From Nocardia tengchongensis (GTDB lineage Bacteria > Actinomycetota > Actinomycetes > Mycobacteriales > Mycobacteriaceae): a stretch of 64,000 bases of DNA. The position numbers were made by a program, and so were the translations under genes. This document shows positions 38,954 to 49,013 of this stretch, piece after piece. The stretch covers positions 4,898,001 through 4,962,000 of the forward strand of contig NZ_CP074371.1 of assembly GCF_018362975.1 (NCBI RefSeq), given 5' to 3'. Positions within the stretch are counted from its first letter, which is position 1; every line of letters begins with the position of its first letter. A model generated the notes under the pieces. The model did not search any database. It was given only the letters and a program-made list of their open reading frames with translations, and had not been told where the DNA came from.

Positions 38954-38984
38954 GGTTGGCGGGAGGTTGGCGGGAGGTTGGCGA
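38954..38984. repeat. Three 11-base tandem repeats upstream of the aldehyde dehydrogenase
   Basis: GGTTGGCGGGA repeats head to tail from 38954, 38965 and 38976 (the last copy is partial, GGTTGGCGA). The period is one DNA helical turn, and the array sits 55-85 bases before the dehydrogenase start, so it is a good activator-binding candidate. Confidence 0.7.
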
Positions 38985-39056
38985 AACGTTGCTGAGTCAC
39001 TGAGGGCGAAAACGACTGGAATAACCGACAATCCGGGCACCTGGCACGGAGTGCGG

Positions 39057-40277
39057 TCATGTGCGCAGTGCGGTGTGCAACCGTGCGGTCGCCAGGGCGC
39101 GGCGGCTGTCGCCATGGGGGAGCAGGCGCAGGGCGTGCTCGTGGATCTCGATGTCGTCGGGGCAGCGCTGACCGAAACGCAAGGCGTGCTCGGGATTCGG
39201 GTCGGCCAGCACGGCCGTGCGCAGGCAGACGTCGAGGTGCTCGCGCCACTGCACGATGCCGGGAACATCCGAATCCGGCAGCAGCGGACCGCGATACAGG
39301 CGCACCGCGGTGGTCAGGTCGCCCGCCTCCAGCGCGGCCAGCAGTTCGACCGCGTCGCAGGCGAGGGGTTCGGTGAGCATGTAGCGCCGGTCGGCTATGC
39401 GGCCGTCAGTGGCGGTGCGCAGGCGGGAGACGTCGGACTTCAGGGTGCTCGAGGATACCGACCGGTCGCCGTAGACGGCGTCGTGCAAGCGCTCGGGCGT
39501 GAAGCCATCCGGTTCCAGCGCCAGCAGCGTCAGGATCTCGAGCTGCCGCGGGCGCATCGGCACCTGCCGGCCCTGCTGGTACAGCCGCGGCACCCCCAGC
39601 GACTCCAGCCGGGTATTGCCCGCGGGGCGTTGTTGCTCGACGTGCACACGGGATTCGATGGCAGTCACCAGCGCTCGGACCGTTGTGAGGATGAGGGGAT
39701 GGGAGCGATCCCAATAGGTCGACAGATCCAGCACACCCAGCTGGCGGCCGTCGGCGGCGCGAATCGGCGCGCAGTAGCAGACCCAGCCGTGCAACGCCTC
39801 GACCAGATGCTCCGCCGCCCAGACCTGCGAAGGGCGACCGCTGTGCAGCGACAACGCGATGCCGCTGGTGCCCAATGTACGGTTCGTCCCAGCATCCGCC
39901 GGGCGCGAGGTTCACCGACTCCGCACGCCGCCGAACCGACCGGTCGCCACAGCTGAAGAGTACGGTCCCGGCCTCGTCGGTGACCACCGCGATCATCCGG
40001 AATCCTCGGCCAGCGCCCGCAACTCCCCGGCCATCTCGGTGATCGGGGTGCGCAGCGGCGATTCGGCCCAGCGCGACCCCAATTCGTCCCGATCGGTACC
40101 CGGGGCCACCGCCCGCGTCGGATCGACCGTGCGCAGCGACCGCTCCCACGACTCGGCCACCTCACCACGCAGCCCCACCTCGGCGCTCGCCGGGCGGCCC
40201 AGGGAGGACGTGGTCCACCGCTCCCAGGCCTTCTCCAACTCCGCACGCTGATGCGACGCGGCGGGCAGCTGTGACAT
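39057..40277 (-). CDS. GAF-domain transcriptional regulator, with two compensating frame breaks
   Basis: About 407 residues once joined. The N-terminus ([30 protein letters not shown]) and GAF domain ([20 protein letters not shown], then [14 protein letters not shown]) match regulators placed next to acetaldehyde dehydrogenase genes. A C-terminal domain of about 170 residues has [20 protein letters not shown] and [12 protein letters not shown], which look like a winged DNA-binding helix. The frame shifts near 39995-40008 (one base missing) and returns at 39881-39882 (one base extra, GG for G), giving the expected [19 protein letters not shown] precedes the start. It likely activates the dehydrogenase gene. 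Confidence 0.78.
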
Positions 40278-40424
40278 GGCGCAAACTCCTCGCGGTAAGT
40301 CCGGGCCGAGCGATATTCCATGATGGCGCGCGGTCGCGGTGCGCGGGCCGCATTCGCCGCAGTCCGTGCGCTGATTCGTTTCGGGCGGCTTCGCAGGCTT
40401 CGCCGCGGGTCGATGCCCCGGAAC

Positions 40425-40871
40425 TCAGCTACCGGGGAGCGCGTCGAGCGCGACGAACATATAGCTCTTCTCCTCCACCCGCTGCTGGATCCGCCATTCG
40501 CCGTTCACGCGCACGAAAGTGTCGTGATACCACAGGCCACACAGCATGAGCCGGCGTTCGCCGTCGGCGGCGCCGACCATCATCGGGTTGTGGCACATGG
40601 TCCGGGCGGTGGCGTGATCGCCCTCGACCCGGATCGACGAATTACTGATCATGTGCTGGAACGCCGAGAAGTTGGGCATGACGGTGGCGAGGAATTTCTT
40701 GGTGGATTCCACGTCACCGGCCGGGCCGCCCATCGCGGTGTAATCGATATGGGCGTCCGGGGTGAAGATCTCATCCAGCATTTCCCACTGGTGGGTATCC
40801 ACGGCATGGGAATAGCGGACCATCAAGTCCTCTATTTCCATGCGATCCGAAATCTCCTGCAGGGACAACAT
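40425..40871 (-). CDS. SnoaL-like / NTF2-fold protein
   Basis: 148 residues. The opening LSLQEISDRMEIEDLMVRYS HAVD pattern and WEMLDEIFTPDAHIDYTAMG are typical of the SnoaL_4 branch of the NTF2-like fold, which includes ring-hydroxylating dioxygenase beta-like and dehydratase-like proteins. Conserved acidic and His residues could line a pocket, but the activity cannot be named. The ATG at 40871 has GGAGGCAGC upstream and is preferred over an earlier ATG at 40946. Confidence 0.82.
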   Translation of the reverse strand: MLSLQEISDRMEIEDLMVRYSHAVDTHQWEMLDEIFTPDAHIDYTAMGGPAGDVESTKKFLATVMPNFSAFQHMISNSSIRVEGDHATARTMCHNPMMVGAADGERRLMLCGLWYHDTFVRVNGEWRIQQRVEEKSYMFVALDALPGS

Positions 40872-41125
40872 GCTGCCTCCGGGTGGCCGATAACTGTTCA
40901 GGGACGGTGGGCCAGCGTACGGCGAGGCAGGCGTTGATCTTGCCATTTCCGAAAGATACGGGGATGCAATAGATCTCGTTCGGACCGGTCTGTCATTGCG
41001 GGACCGGGGAACGGGGCGGTAGCAGCACCGCCGCGGTCAGCCTCCCCGGCCGGGCCGCCACACATGCTCGAGCAGCGCCCCGCTCCCTGTCATCGACCCG
41101 CGTCGAGGCATGGCATGGTGAGACC

Positions 41126-41769
41126 GTGCCCAGCATCGTCTTGGAACAGGTGAGCCTCGGCCACGGGTCGACTCCGGTGCTCGACGACGTCGACGCGGTG
41201 TTCGAGGGGGGCGCCTGTACCGCGGTGGTCGGACCGAGCGGGGCGGGCAAGACGACGCTGCTGCGGCTGCTCAATCGGTTCGGCGAGCCGGACAGCGGGC
41301 GGGTGCTGCTCGACGGGACACCGGTGACCGAACTCGACGTGCTCGCGCTGCGGCGGGAGGTGGGGCTGGTACCGCAGAAGCCGGTGCTGCTCACCGATAC
41401 GGTGGCCGAGGAGGTTCGGGTCGGCCGCGCCGTCGATGGCGACACGGTGGACGAATTGCTCGGGGCGGTCGGACTGCCGGACGGGTTCGCCGCGCGACGC
41501 TGCGCCGAACTGTCCGGGGGTGAGGCGCAGCGGGTGTGCCTGGCCCGGGCGCTGGCGGTGCGGCCGCGGGTGCTGCTGCTCGACGAGCCGACCTCGGCGC
41601 TGGACGGGGCCTCGGCGCTGGCGATCGGGAGCTGATCCGGGCGCAGGTGCGCGGCGGCGGCAGTGTCGTGCTGGTCAGCCATGATCCCGGGTTCGTCGCC
41701 GAGGTGTCCGACACGGTGTGGACGCTGTCCGGCGGGCGGCTCACCCACGAGGCGGGGAAGCAGCCGTGA
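41126..41769 (+). CDS. FetA-like ABC transporter ATP-binding protein, with an apparent frameshift
   Basis: About 214 residues after correction, short for an ABC subunit as is normal for FetA. Walker A is GPSGAGKTTLL, Q-loop VGLVPQKPVLL, signature LSGGEAQRV, Walker B VLLLDEPTSALD. The frame breaks after SALDGASAL; an added G at 41620-41621 gives SALGDRELIRAQ and runs on through VSHDPGFVAEV to the stop. Partner of the next gene; in E. coli FetAB exports excess iron. Confidence 0.85.
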
Positions 41770-42542
41770 CACAGGGGCTTTCGGTACCGGATTGGACCGG
41801 GGTCGCGGCCTCGCTGCTGCTGGTCGCGCTGGCGGCGGGTATCGCCTACCGCCAGCATCTGCATCTGACCCGGGAGCTGCTGATCGCGGCGGCGCGCGCC
41901 GGGGTCCAGTTGATCGCGGTGGGCGCGATCCTGCTGGTCCTGTTCCGGCACACCGGATTGCCGGGCGCGCTGGGCTGGGTGGCGCTCATGATCGTGATCG
42001 CCGGGCAGGTGGCCGGGCGCCGCGGCGCGGGGCTGCCGCATGCGCGGCGTTCGGCGACCATCGGCGTGGCGTTCGGGGCGTGCATCACGTTGGGGGCGCT
42101 GATCGTGCTGGGCATCATCTCGACGCAGGCCAGGGTGGTGGTGCCGGTCGGCGGGATGATCGTGTCCTCGGCCATGCAATCGACCGGAATCGCGTTGCGC
42201 CGCCTGGTCGAGGATGCGCGGCGGGCGCGCGACGCGGTGGAAGCGCGGCTGGCGCTGGGTCTTTCGGCGCGGCAGGCGTTCCTGCCGCATCAGCGCTCGG
42301 CCCTGCGCACCGCGTTGATCCCGGCCATCGACTCGACCAAGGTGGTCGGTCTGATCAGCCTGCCGGGTGCGATGACGGGTTTGATTCTGGCGGGGGTGGA
42401 TCCGCTGACGGCCATCCGCTATCAGATCGTGGTGATGTACATGCTGCTCGCGGCCACCACGCTGGCGGCGCTCGCGGCGACGCGGGTGGCCGAGCGGACG
42501 CTGTTCGACGGCGCGCAGCGTCTGATCGTGCTGCCGGGCTGA
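41766..42542 (+). CDS. FetB-like ABC transporter permease (UPF0014)
   Basis: 258 residues with about seven membrane helices. The family signatures are RAGVQLIAVGAILLVL, VGGMIVSSAMQSTGIALRRL and RTALIPAIDSTKVVGLISLP followed by GAMTGLILAG. The GTG start overlaps the FetA stop by four bases. Iron (or other metal) efflux is the role known for E. coli FetB; here it is inferred. Confidence 0.92.
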   Translation: MTQGLSVPDWTGVAASLLLVALAAGIAYRQHLHLTRELLIAAARAGVQLIAVGAILLVLFRHTGLPGALGWVALMIVIAGQVAGRRGAGLPHARRSATIGVAFGACITLGALIVLGIISTQARVVVPVGGMIVSSAMQSTGIALRRLVEDARRARDAVEARLALGLSARQAFLPHQRSALRTALIPAIDSTKVVGLISLPGAMTGLILAGVDPLTAIRYQIVVMYMLLAATTLAALAATRVAERTLFDGAQRLIVLPG

Positions 42543-42680
42543 ATCTCCCGGAGCCACCGGCACTCTCGTGCGGACCGCAGAATCCTAATGAGTGGGATTC
42601 CAGATGCGAGTGCAGACGCCCGAAATGCCGTTATCGTTACCATGTCCTCGGTTAACTAGTTGGGGGATAGGCAGTTTCAC

Positions 42681-43660
42681 ATGGAAGCGATCGAGATCTT
42701 CATGCCATTCGGCCCCGCCGGGCTCAATCCCGCGGAGGCGCAGGCCGAAGCAGGGATGTGGTCCTGGCTGGAAGCCTATGCGCTGGTGCCGACCGAGCCC
42801 ACCCGGCGACGGATGGAACGCACCCTCCCGGCGCGCATGTACGCGCTGTGGTGTCCGAGCGCGGGGGTCGAGGAGCTCACGCTGCTGAGCCAGTACACGG
42901 CCTGGGCCTTCATCGTGGACGACCAGTTCGATATCGAAATCCCCGAGCCTCCGCGGTGTTTGGAGGCCGTCACCGCCATCGAGGCCGTACTGGACGGTGC
43001 GGCATCGCCCTCGGGGTGCTGGCGATCGCCTTCGCCGAACTGTGGGACCGGCTGTGCCGGGGCCGGTCCGCGGCGTGGCGCGAGAGCGTGCGCGGCGAGA
43101 TCCGGGACTGGCTGTGGACCTACTACACCGAGAGCGTCGGCCGGCTCTCGGGGAACCTGCCCGACCTCGAGACCTACCGCGCCCATCGCCGAGACGGCGT
43201 GGCGCTGTACGTGTTCCTGGACATCAGCGAGCTCGCCGAAGGGGTCGACCTGAGCGCGGCCATCCGGCATCTGCCCTCCATGCGCAGCCTGCGCGCGGCG
43301 GCCGTCGAGCACATGGGACTGTTCAACGACGTGCTGTCGGTGGCCTCCGACGAGGCGTCGGGCTACCTCTACAACTCGGTGCTGCTCGCGCAATATCACC
43401 ACGGGCACGATCGAGCGCAGGCCCGGCAACTGGTCAATGGCATGCTCTCCGACTGCGTGTCGCGCATGACCGAGGCCATCGAGCGGCTGCCGACCGAACT
43501 CGACGACGCCGGAATCACCGGCCGTGACCGCGCCGACGCCCTCGCCACCGCCGCGAACTACACGGTCTACGTGCGGGCCAACCACGACTACCACTACCAG
43601 GCAGCCCGTTATACCAGCGCGCCGGCGGAAGCGCTCGAACACGGATTGCCCCTTACCTGA
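42681..43660 (+). CDS. Class I terpene synthase (cyclase), with an apparent frameshift
   Basis: About 326 residues after correction. The first metal motif is VDDQFD (residues 80-84), the NSE-type motif is NDVLSVASDE, and the C-terminal HDYHYQAARY-like region carries the usual aromatic end. The NSE motif has Asp where Glu is normal, with Glu next to it. The frame breaks at DGAASP; adding one C at 43008-43010 gives SPLGVLAIAFAELWDRL. It would ionise a prenyl diphosphate and cyclise it. It is followed by a prenyl diphosphate synthase gene that could supply the substrate. The product is unknown. Confidence 0.85.
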
Positions 43661-43813
43661 ACCACGCCCGCCGGGTTACCGTTGCGGAACTGAAATTCGC
43701 AGGCAACCCCCCGGGTTTCAGGTTGCGGTGGGACCATGAGCTTCTTCTAAGCATTGCTACCCAGCTGCCACCGGGTGGCTGCGGTATCCGTGTCCGAGAG
43801 AGCGGGGCCGATT

Positions 43814-44976
43814 ATGCGAGCGTCGAAACCGATCCGATTCACAGCGGGAGCGCACTCCGGGGGCAGGCGCCGATGGGGCCTGTCACGCCCGGCCGCGGCC
43901 GCCCTCGCTGGGCACGACGAAACCCGTGCCCGGGCAGCCGAATCCATAACCCGGCCGCTCGACGCCACCGCTGAGCGCAGCGCTCGTAGACAATTGAGCG
44001 AGGCCAGAGCGGCCATCGACCCCGTGCTGCGGTCCGCGGTCGGTGAGATGGCCGAGCCGTTGGACCTGATGGCCGGGTACCACTTCGGGTGGTGCGATCC
44101 CGAGGGCGCCGCGGTCACCGGCGTGCAGGGCAAGGCCTTGCGCCCGGCCCTGACCTTCGCGGCCGCGACGGCCTGCGGTGGGGATCCGGGGGAGTCGGTA
44201 CACGCGGCGGCCGCGGTCGAACTGCTGCACAACTTCTCGCTGGTGCACGACGACGTGATGGACTGCGACGCCTTCCGGCACGGGCGGCCGACGGTCTGGC
44301 GGTGTGGGGCGAGACCACCGCGACGCTGCTCGGCGACGCGCTGCAGGCGGTGGCGCTCGGCGCGCTGTGCGACGGCGTGCCCGGGCCCGTCACCGGGGAG
44401 GCGGTCATCCGGCTCACCCGCGCCACCGTCGACCTGTGCCACGGGCAGTACGCGGACTGTGATTTCGAGACCCGGGCGGCGGTCACCGTCGACGAGTACC
44501 TGGGCATGGCCGCGGGGAAGACCGGTGCGCTGCTGGGGTGTGCCTGCGCACTGGGTGCGTTGTGCGCCGGGGCCGACGATCGCGTGGTGTCGGCGATGCA
44601 CACGTTCGGTTCGGAACTGGGTCTGGTCTTCCAGCTCGTCGACGATTTCATCGACATCTGGGGTGATCCGGAGGTGACCGGGAAACCGGCGCACAGCGAT
44701 CTGATCCATCGCAAGCAGTCTTTCCCGGTGGTGTGCGCGCTGGAATCGGGTACCGCGGCGGGTCGTGAACTGGCTCGGCTCTATCGGACCCGGCATCCGC
44801 TGACCCCGGCTCGGGCGGCTCGGGCGGCGGATCTGGTCGAGCGAGCCGGTGGGCGGCAGCGCACGCTGCGGCGCGCGTCGACCGCGTTGGAGGCGGCCTT
44901 CGCGGCGCTGCCCGGTGATCTGGTCACGGACGATTTGACGGCATTGGCCCAGCTGGTCGCCCATCGCGATCACTGA
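43814..44976 (+). CDS. Polyprenyl diphosphate synthase, with an apparent frameshift
   Basis: About 388 residues after correction. The trans-prenyltransferase motifs are complete: GKALRPALT, first aspartate motif HDDVMDCD (residues 145-152), and second motif [11 protein letters not shown]. The frame breaks at RPTVW; one G added at 44298-44299 gives [20 protein letters not shown]. Chain length cannot be fixed by eye; small residues before the first motif would suit C15-C20 products. A Ser/Arg-rich N-terminal extension of about 45 residues is unusual. It ends at a strong hairpin. Confidence 0.88.
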
Positions 44977-45004
44977 ACAGCGTGCCGCGGTGCGGGCGGG
45001 CCAT

Positions 45005-45049
45005 AAAAACAAAGTACGTGTAACCGGCGGTTACACGTACTTTGTTTTT
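45005..45049. terminator. Long perfect hairpin after the prenyl synthase gene
   Basis: 21-base perfect arms (45005-45025 and 45029-45049), 3-base loop GGC, A-rich on the left and T-rich on the right, ending in TTTTTT. It is far more AT-rich than its surroundings, and should terminate in both directions. Confidence 0.85.
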
Positions 45050-45064
45050 TGGGAATTAAATCTG

Positions 45065-45842
45065 ATGAGGTACGCCGACTGTACCAGAGCCATCGACAAT
45101 GTGGTGGTGCCCAAGCCTTGTCTGCTGTTGCAGCTGCGACCCGAGCAAGCGGCCTCCGACCAGGAGTATCACGCCATCCTGGACGCGGGCGGACTCACTC
45201 CGGCGGAGGTGGTGCGGGTCGAGATGAATCACGGCATGCCCGATCTCGACCTGGACGACTACTGGGCGGTCATCGTCGGCGGCGGCCCGAGCAATATCAG
45301 CTACCCCGAGGACCGCAAGTACGACTACCAGCGAATCTTCGAACCCGAACTGCGGAAACTGCTCATCGAGGTGGTCCGGCGCGACTTCCCCTACCTGGGC
45401 GCGTGCTACGGCTTGAGCGTGCTCGCCGAGGCGTTGGGCGGGCAGGTCAGCACCGAGAAGTACAGCGAATCACCGGGAGCCACCACCATCGAACTGACCG
45501 GCGACGCCGACACCGACCCCCTGCTGCGCGGACTTCCGGAAGCCTTCCGCGCCTTCGTCGGTCACAAGGAGTCCTGCCAGGACGTCCCCCCCGGGAGCGA
45601 CGCTGCTGGCCGGCTCCGAGGGTTGCCCCGTCCAGGCGGTACGGGTGGGCGAGCACGTCTACGCCACCCAATTCCACCCCGAACTCGACGGAGAAGGCCT
45701 GGCCCTGCGCATCGAAATCTACCGCCACGACGGCTATTTCGACCCCGCCGAGGCCGACTACCTGACCGAACTGGGGCATCGCGAGCACATCATGGTGCCG
45801 CAGGAGATCCTGCGGCGTTTCGTCGCCCGCTACCGGGGCTGA
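45065..45842 (+). CDS. Class I glutamine amidotransferase, with an apparent frameshift
   Basis: About 259 residues. It has the class I triad: Cys114 in YLGACYGLSVLAEALGG, His in YATQFHPELDGEGL and the following Glu. An oxyanion strand (WAVIVGGGPSNIS) precedes it. The frame breaks in a C run at 45586-45592 (seven C, six expected); removal of one gives DVPPGATLLAGSEGCPV and joins the two halves. It resembles GMP-synthase-like free amidotransferase domains, not a whole synthase. The start is uncertain: ATG 45065 lacks a ribosome site and lies 15 bases after the hairpin; GTG 45101 is an alternative. Confidence 0.8.
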
Positions 45843-45849
45843 GACCGCG

Positions 45850-45877
45850 CAGCCCGGACCGAGACCGGTCCGGGCTG
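45850..45877. terminator. Hairpin between the amidotransferase and the beta-propeller gene
   Basis: Perfect 11-base arms (45850-45860 and 45867-45877), 6-base loop, between convergent genes. Confidence 0.75.
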
Positions 45878-45892
45878 TCGTTCCGCGGCGAT

Positions 45893-47377
45893 TCAGTTGT
45901 CGTGCACGGCGATCAGGCCCGGGATGACGCCGAGGTAGGCGGTGCCGTTGGGGCCCAGGGTGATTCCGGCGTAGTTGTTGTTGAAGCCGGGGCCCGTTCC
46001 GGTCAGGTGTTTCCAGACCGTGGCTCCGGTGCGGAAGTCCAAGGCGGTGAAGTACCAGGGGTCGGTCGCTTCGTCGCCTTTGGTGTAGGTGTAGATCAGG
46101 CCGGTGGCCAGGGACAGTTTGGGGACGACGGTGGGGGCGGCCTCGGTGGTGTTGGCCCAGGCCTGGTGGCAGCCGTTGCCGTCAGGGTCGATGTCGATGC
46201 GGGCGAAGCCGGGGGTGGTGGTCTTGCCCAGGAGGGTGGCCTCGGGACCGGTGTAGCCGTAGTTGTTTTCGACGATCAGCGAATTGCCGGCGCTGATCAA
46301 CGAGTTCTCGGTGTCACTGGCGCCCGCGCCGAAGACCGGGACGGCGCAGACCTGTCGCTGCGCGGCGTCGGCCGGGCTGCGGTAGACGACGACGTTCATC
46401 GGGTCGGCGTCGTCGGTGATCGCGACGTAGCCGCCGGACAGGATGGTGGGGGTGGTGCCGGTGCCGTCGTCGACCTGTCCCGGCTTGTGTTGGCCGCTGT
46501 TGGCGTAGGTGGTGCGCCAGGTGACGACGGGCTCACCGGCGGGGCCGGCGTCGAAGCGCAGCAGTTCGCGGTTGGTGGCGATGTAGACGTCACCGTCGGC
46601 GCCCACCGCGAAGGAGTTCTCGATCTCGCCGTTCGCGCCGTCGCCGAGGCGGATCACCTGTGTCGCACCGGTATTCAGGTCCAGCGTGCCGACCACGCCG
46701 TTGCTGCGGGCGACGAACCACAGCAGGCCGTTGCTGTCGGGCAGTGCCGAGTTGAAGGTCTCGCCGGGGCGCAGGACCCCGGTCAGGTCGTGGTCGTGCA
46801 CGACGGTGAAGCCGTCACCGGCGGCGTTCTCGGCGAAGACGCGGATGTGGCCGTCGCGGGAGGCGACCACGGCGCGATCCTGGTTGTCGAGGTAGAAGTA
46901 GGCGCCGCCGGTGAAGTTGCCGAACGCTCCCGGGCGCAGGAACGCGCCGGGGTCTCCTGGTAGAGCGCTGCGGCCCAGCACATTCAGGGTGACGGGGTCG
47001 AGCAGGTACAGCGCGGGGGACGGGCCGATGCAGGTGGTGACGATCCGTCCGGCGTGATCGAAGGTGATCGATCCGCACTCCCCGCCGACCACCGACGAGA
47101 CCACGCGCGGGTCGTGCCCGAGCGGTCCGGGGCGGGTGGTGGTGTTGCTCATCCAGCCGTCGTCGTGGATGCCGGAGCTGCCGTTGGGGGCGAGGTAGGG
47201 ATGCTGCGGAACCGGCGGCAGATCGGTGATCGGTTGCGCCACTGCCGGATTGCCGAGGAACACCGGCGGCGCGGCGGGCACGGCCGGGATCGGGACCGCG
47301 CCGGCGGTGGCGGCCACGGCGGCGAACAGGGTGGCGGTCGCGCCGCCTACGACGCCGCCCCGGAAGCTATTTCGCAC
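45893..47377 (-). CDS. Secreted beta-propeller protein
   Basis: 494 residues from a GTG that overlaps the sulfatase stop. A signal peptide (residues about 1-32, GGVVGGATATLFAAVAATAG) leads to a repeat-rich beta domain: blades recur as GRIVTTCIGPSPALYLLDPV, DNQDRAVVASRDGHIRVF, DVYIATNRELLRFDAG, TAYLGVIPGLIAVHDN. This is a six- to eight-bladed propeller of the PQQ/quinoprotein-like or SMP-30-like kind; I see no clear PQQ site. Translation is coupled to the sulfatase, so they may process the same exported substrate. It is last in the three-gene unit. Confidence 0.75.
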   Translation of the reverse strand: MRNSFRGGVVGGATATLFAAVAATAGAVPIPAVPAAPPVFLGNPAVAQPITDLPPVPQHPYLAPNGSSGIHDDGWMSNTTTRPGPLGHDPRVVSSVVGGECGSITFDHAGRIVTTCIGPSPALYLLDPVTLNVLGRSALPGDPGAFLRPGAFGNFTGGAYFYLDNQDRAVVASRDGHIRVFAENAAGDGFTVVHDHDLTGVLRPGETFNSALPDSNGLLWFVARSNGVVGTLDLNTGATQVIRLGDGANGEIENSFAVGADGDVYIATNRELLRFDAGPAGEPVVTWRTTYANSGQHKPGQVDDGTGTTPTILSGGYVAITDDADPMNVVVYRSPADAAQRQVCAVPVFGAGASDTENSLISAGNSLIVENNYGYTGPEATLLGKTTTPGFARIDIDPDGNGCHQAWANTTEAAPTVVPKLSLATGLIYTYTKGDEATDPWYFTALDFRTGATVWKHLTGTGPGFNNNYAGITLGPNGTAYLGVIPGLIAVHDN

Positions 47378-49013
47378 CGATGCCGTCCCGCAGGAAGTCG
47401 GCGAGCTGCTCACCGAAGGGTTTCGCGGTCTGGGTGAAGTAATCGTTCCATCCGTCCTGTTGCGCCTGCTGCAGATTCGCGGGCAGTGGCTGCTGGAGCT
47501 CGGTGCGCACCGCCTCGTCGTGCAATCGGCTCATGGTGTCACGCAGGCCGCCGCCGATGGCGGCGGTGTTGTCGAGTTCGAGGCCGCCTTCCCGGGTGGA
47601 GTAGTCGTAGAGCTCGTACTCCTCCTGCTGGGCGGGGTCGATCCGCGAAGTGCCCGGCGCCCAATGTGAGTAGCGGACGAATTTCGCGTCGGCGGTGCGC
47701 AGCGCGATCACGTGTCCCGGTGCGTCGCCGTTGAATCGGACCGCGGCCTCCTCGATGGAGTGCTCGTCGGTGGTGTGCAGGATCCAGGGCCGCCCGGGGG
47801 CGCGCGGATCGCGGGCCACCGCGGCGATGTCGTGCCGTCCGGCCAGGTGCGCGTACCGGTCGTCGCTGCGCCAGCCCGTGCCGCCGGTACCGATGGTCAG
47901 CAGCAGGGCCGCCAGGTCGACGCTGGAGGTCAGGTGCTCGCGGGTGCCGGGGGCCGGAGTGAGCAGCCCGCGGGGATCGTGGATGTACAGCGGCACCCGG
48001 ATGGCCTCGTCGTACGCGCCGCCGCCCTTGCCGTGCAGGCCGTGCGATCCCGCGTAGTCGCCGTGGTCGGAGGTGAAGACCACCACGGTGTTGGCGGCGA
48101 CCTCGGGCCGGGCGTCCAGCGCGGCGAGGACGCGGCCGATCTGGATGTCGACCTGCTGCTGGAACCAGAGATAGAGGTTGCGCATGTCGATCCACTCCTG
48201 GTCGGCGCCTGGCGTGCCGTACGGGGCCAGCCCGAACGTCGCCGCGGACACTTCCACCAGGGCCTTCTGCAGTCGAGGCTTGCGCGACAGCTGCTCGAGG
48301 GTCTCGAAGTTGCCGGGCAAGTCGTTGATCCAGCGCGGAATGTTGTTGTTGGCCAGCGTGCGTCGCGTCCAGCGCGGCCACCACTGGATGTCGTGCGGAT
48401 TGACCAGCGACACCGTCGAGCACCAGGGGCCCTGTGCCGCATCGGAATCGAACCAGCCGGCGAACTCGTCGACGATGCGCCCGTCCATCTGCAGGCCCTG
48501 TTCGGGCGCGCCGTTCGGGGAGGGGTAGGTGCCGCCGTCGAAGCCGTAGCGGTCCAGCCCGCCCGGGGTGGTGTCGGCGTAGTGGCCCAAATGCCATTTG
48601 CCCCACCACGAGGTGCGATAGCCCTGCTCACGCAGCATCGAACCCCAGGTGGGGAAGCCCGCCGCGAGTTCGGACTGCGAGGTCGACAGGCATCCGGTCT
48701 GGTGGGCGTACAGGCCCGTCACGAGGACGCCGCGGGAGGGCGTGCAGTCGTTGGCGGCGGTGTAGTGCTGCTCGAACGAGACCGACTTGTTCCGCAGCGC
48801 AGCGATATTCGGCAGCACGGTGTCGAGGACGGACTGCTCGGGGAACCACATCGGGGCGCGCATCTCGTCGACCAGGACGACGAGGATATTGGGCTTGCCG
48901 GGGTCGACGTCCAGACGGTCCGGCGTGGCGGCGGCCGGTCCGGCGGCAGCGACCGCCGCGGCGGTCGCGCCCGCCGCCGCACCGGTGCCGAAAAAGCTCC
49001 TCCTGCTGATCAT
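47367..49013 (-). CDS. Tat-exported sulfatase
   Basis: 548 residues. The twin-arginine signal MISRRSFFGTG begins it. The sulfatase signature is CTPSRGVLVTG with Cys90, which would be converted to formylglycine. Metal-binding VVLVDEMRAP and FTSDHGDYAG, plus WWGKWHLG, complete the active site. It would cleave sulfate esters (or phosphonate esters) outside the cell. Its start overlaps the dehalogenase stop by four bases and its stop overlaps the propeller gene start, so the three form one translationally linked unit. Confidence 0.92.
   Translation of the reverse strand: MISRRSFFGTGAAAGATAAAVAAAGPAAATPDRLDVDPGKPNILVVLVDEMRAPMWFPEQSVLDTVLPNIAALRNKSVSFEQHYTAANDCTPSRGVLVTGLYAHQTGCLSTSQSELAAGFPTWGSMLREQGYRTSWWGKWHLGHYADTTPGGLDRYGFDGGTYPSPNGAPEQGLQMDGRIVDEFAGWFDSDAAQGPWCSTVSLVNPHDIQWWPRWTRRTLANNNIPRWINDLPGNFETLEQLSRKPRLQKALVEVSAATFGLAPYGTPGADQEWIDMRNLYLWFQQQVDIQIGRVLAALDARPEVAANTVVVFTSDHGDYAGSHGLHGKGGGAYDEAIRVPLYIHDPRGLLTPAPGTREHLTSSVDLAALLLTIGTGGTGWRSDDRYAHLAGRHDIAAVARDPRAPGRPWILHTTDEHSIEEAAVRFNGDAPGHVIALRTADAKFVRYSHWAPGTSRIDPAQQEEYELYDYSTREGGLELDNTAAIGGGLRDTMSRLHDEAVRTELQQPLPANLQQAQQDGWNDYFTQTAKPFGEQLADFLRDGIGAK

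Noticed and set aside
44990..45064. N-terminal extension of the amidotransferase through the 21-base hairpin
   Set aside because: The extra codons would be the terminator stem itself, and have no similarity to the family, so the start was placed after it.
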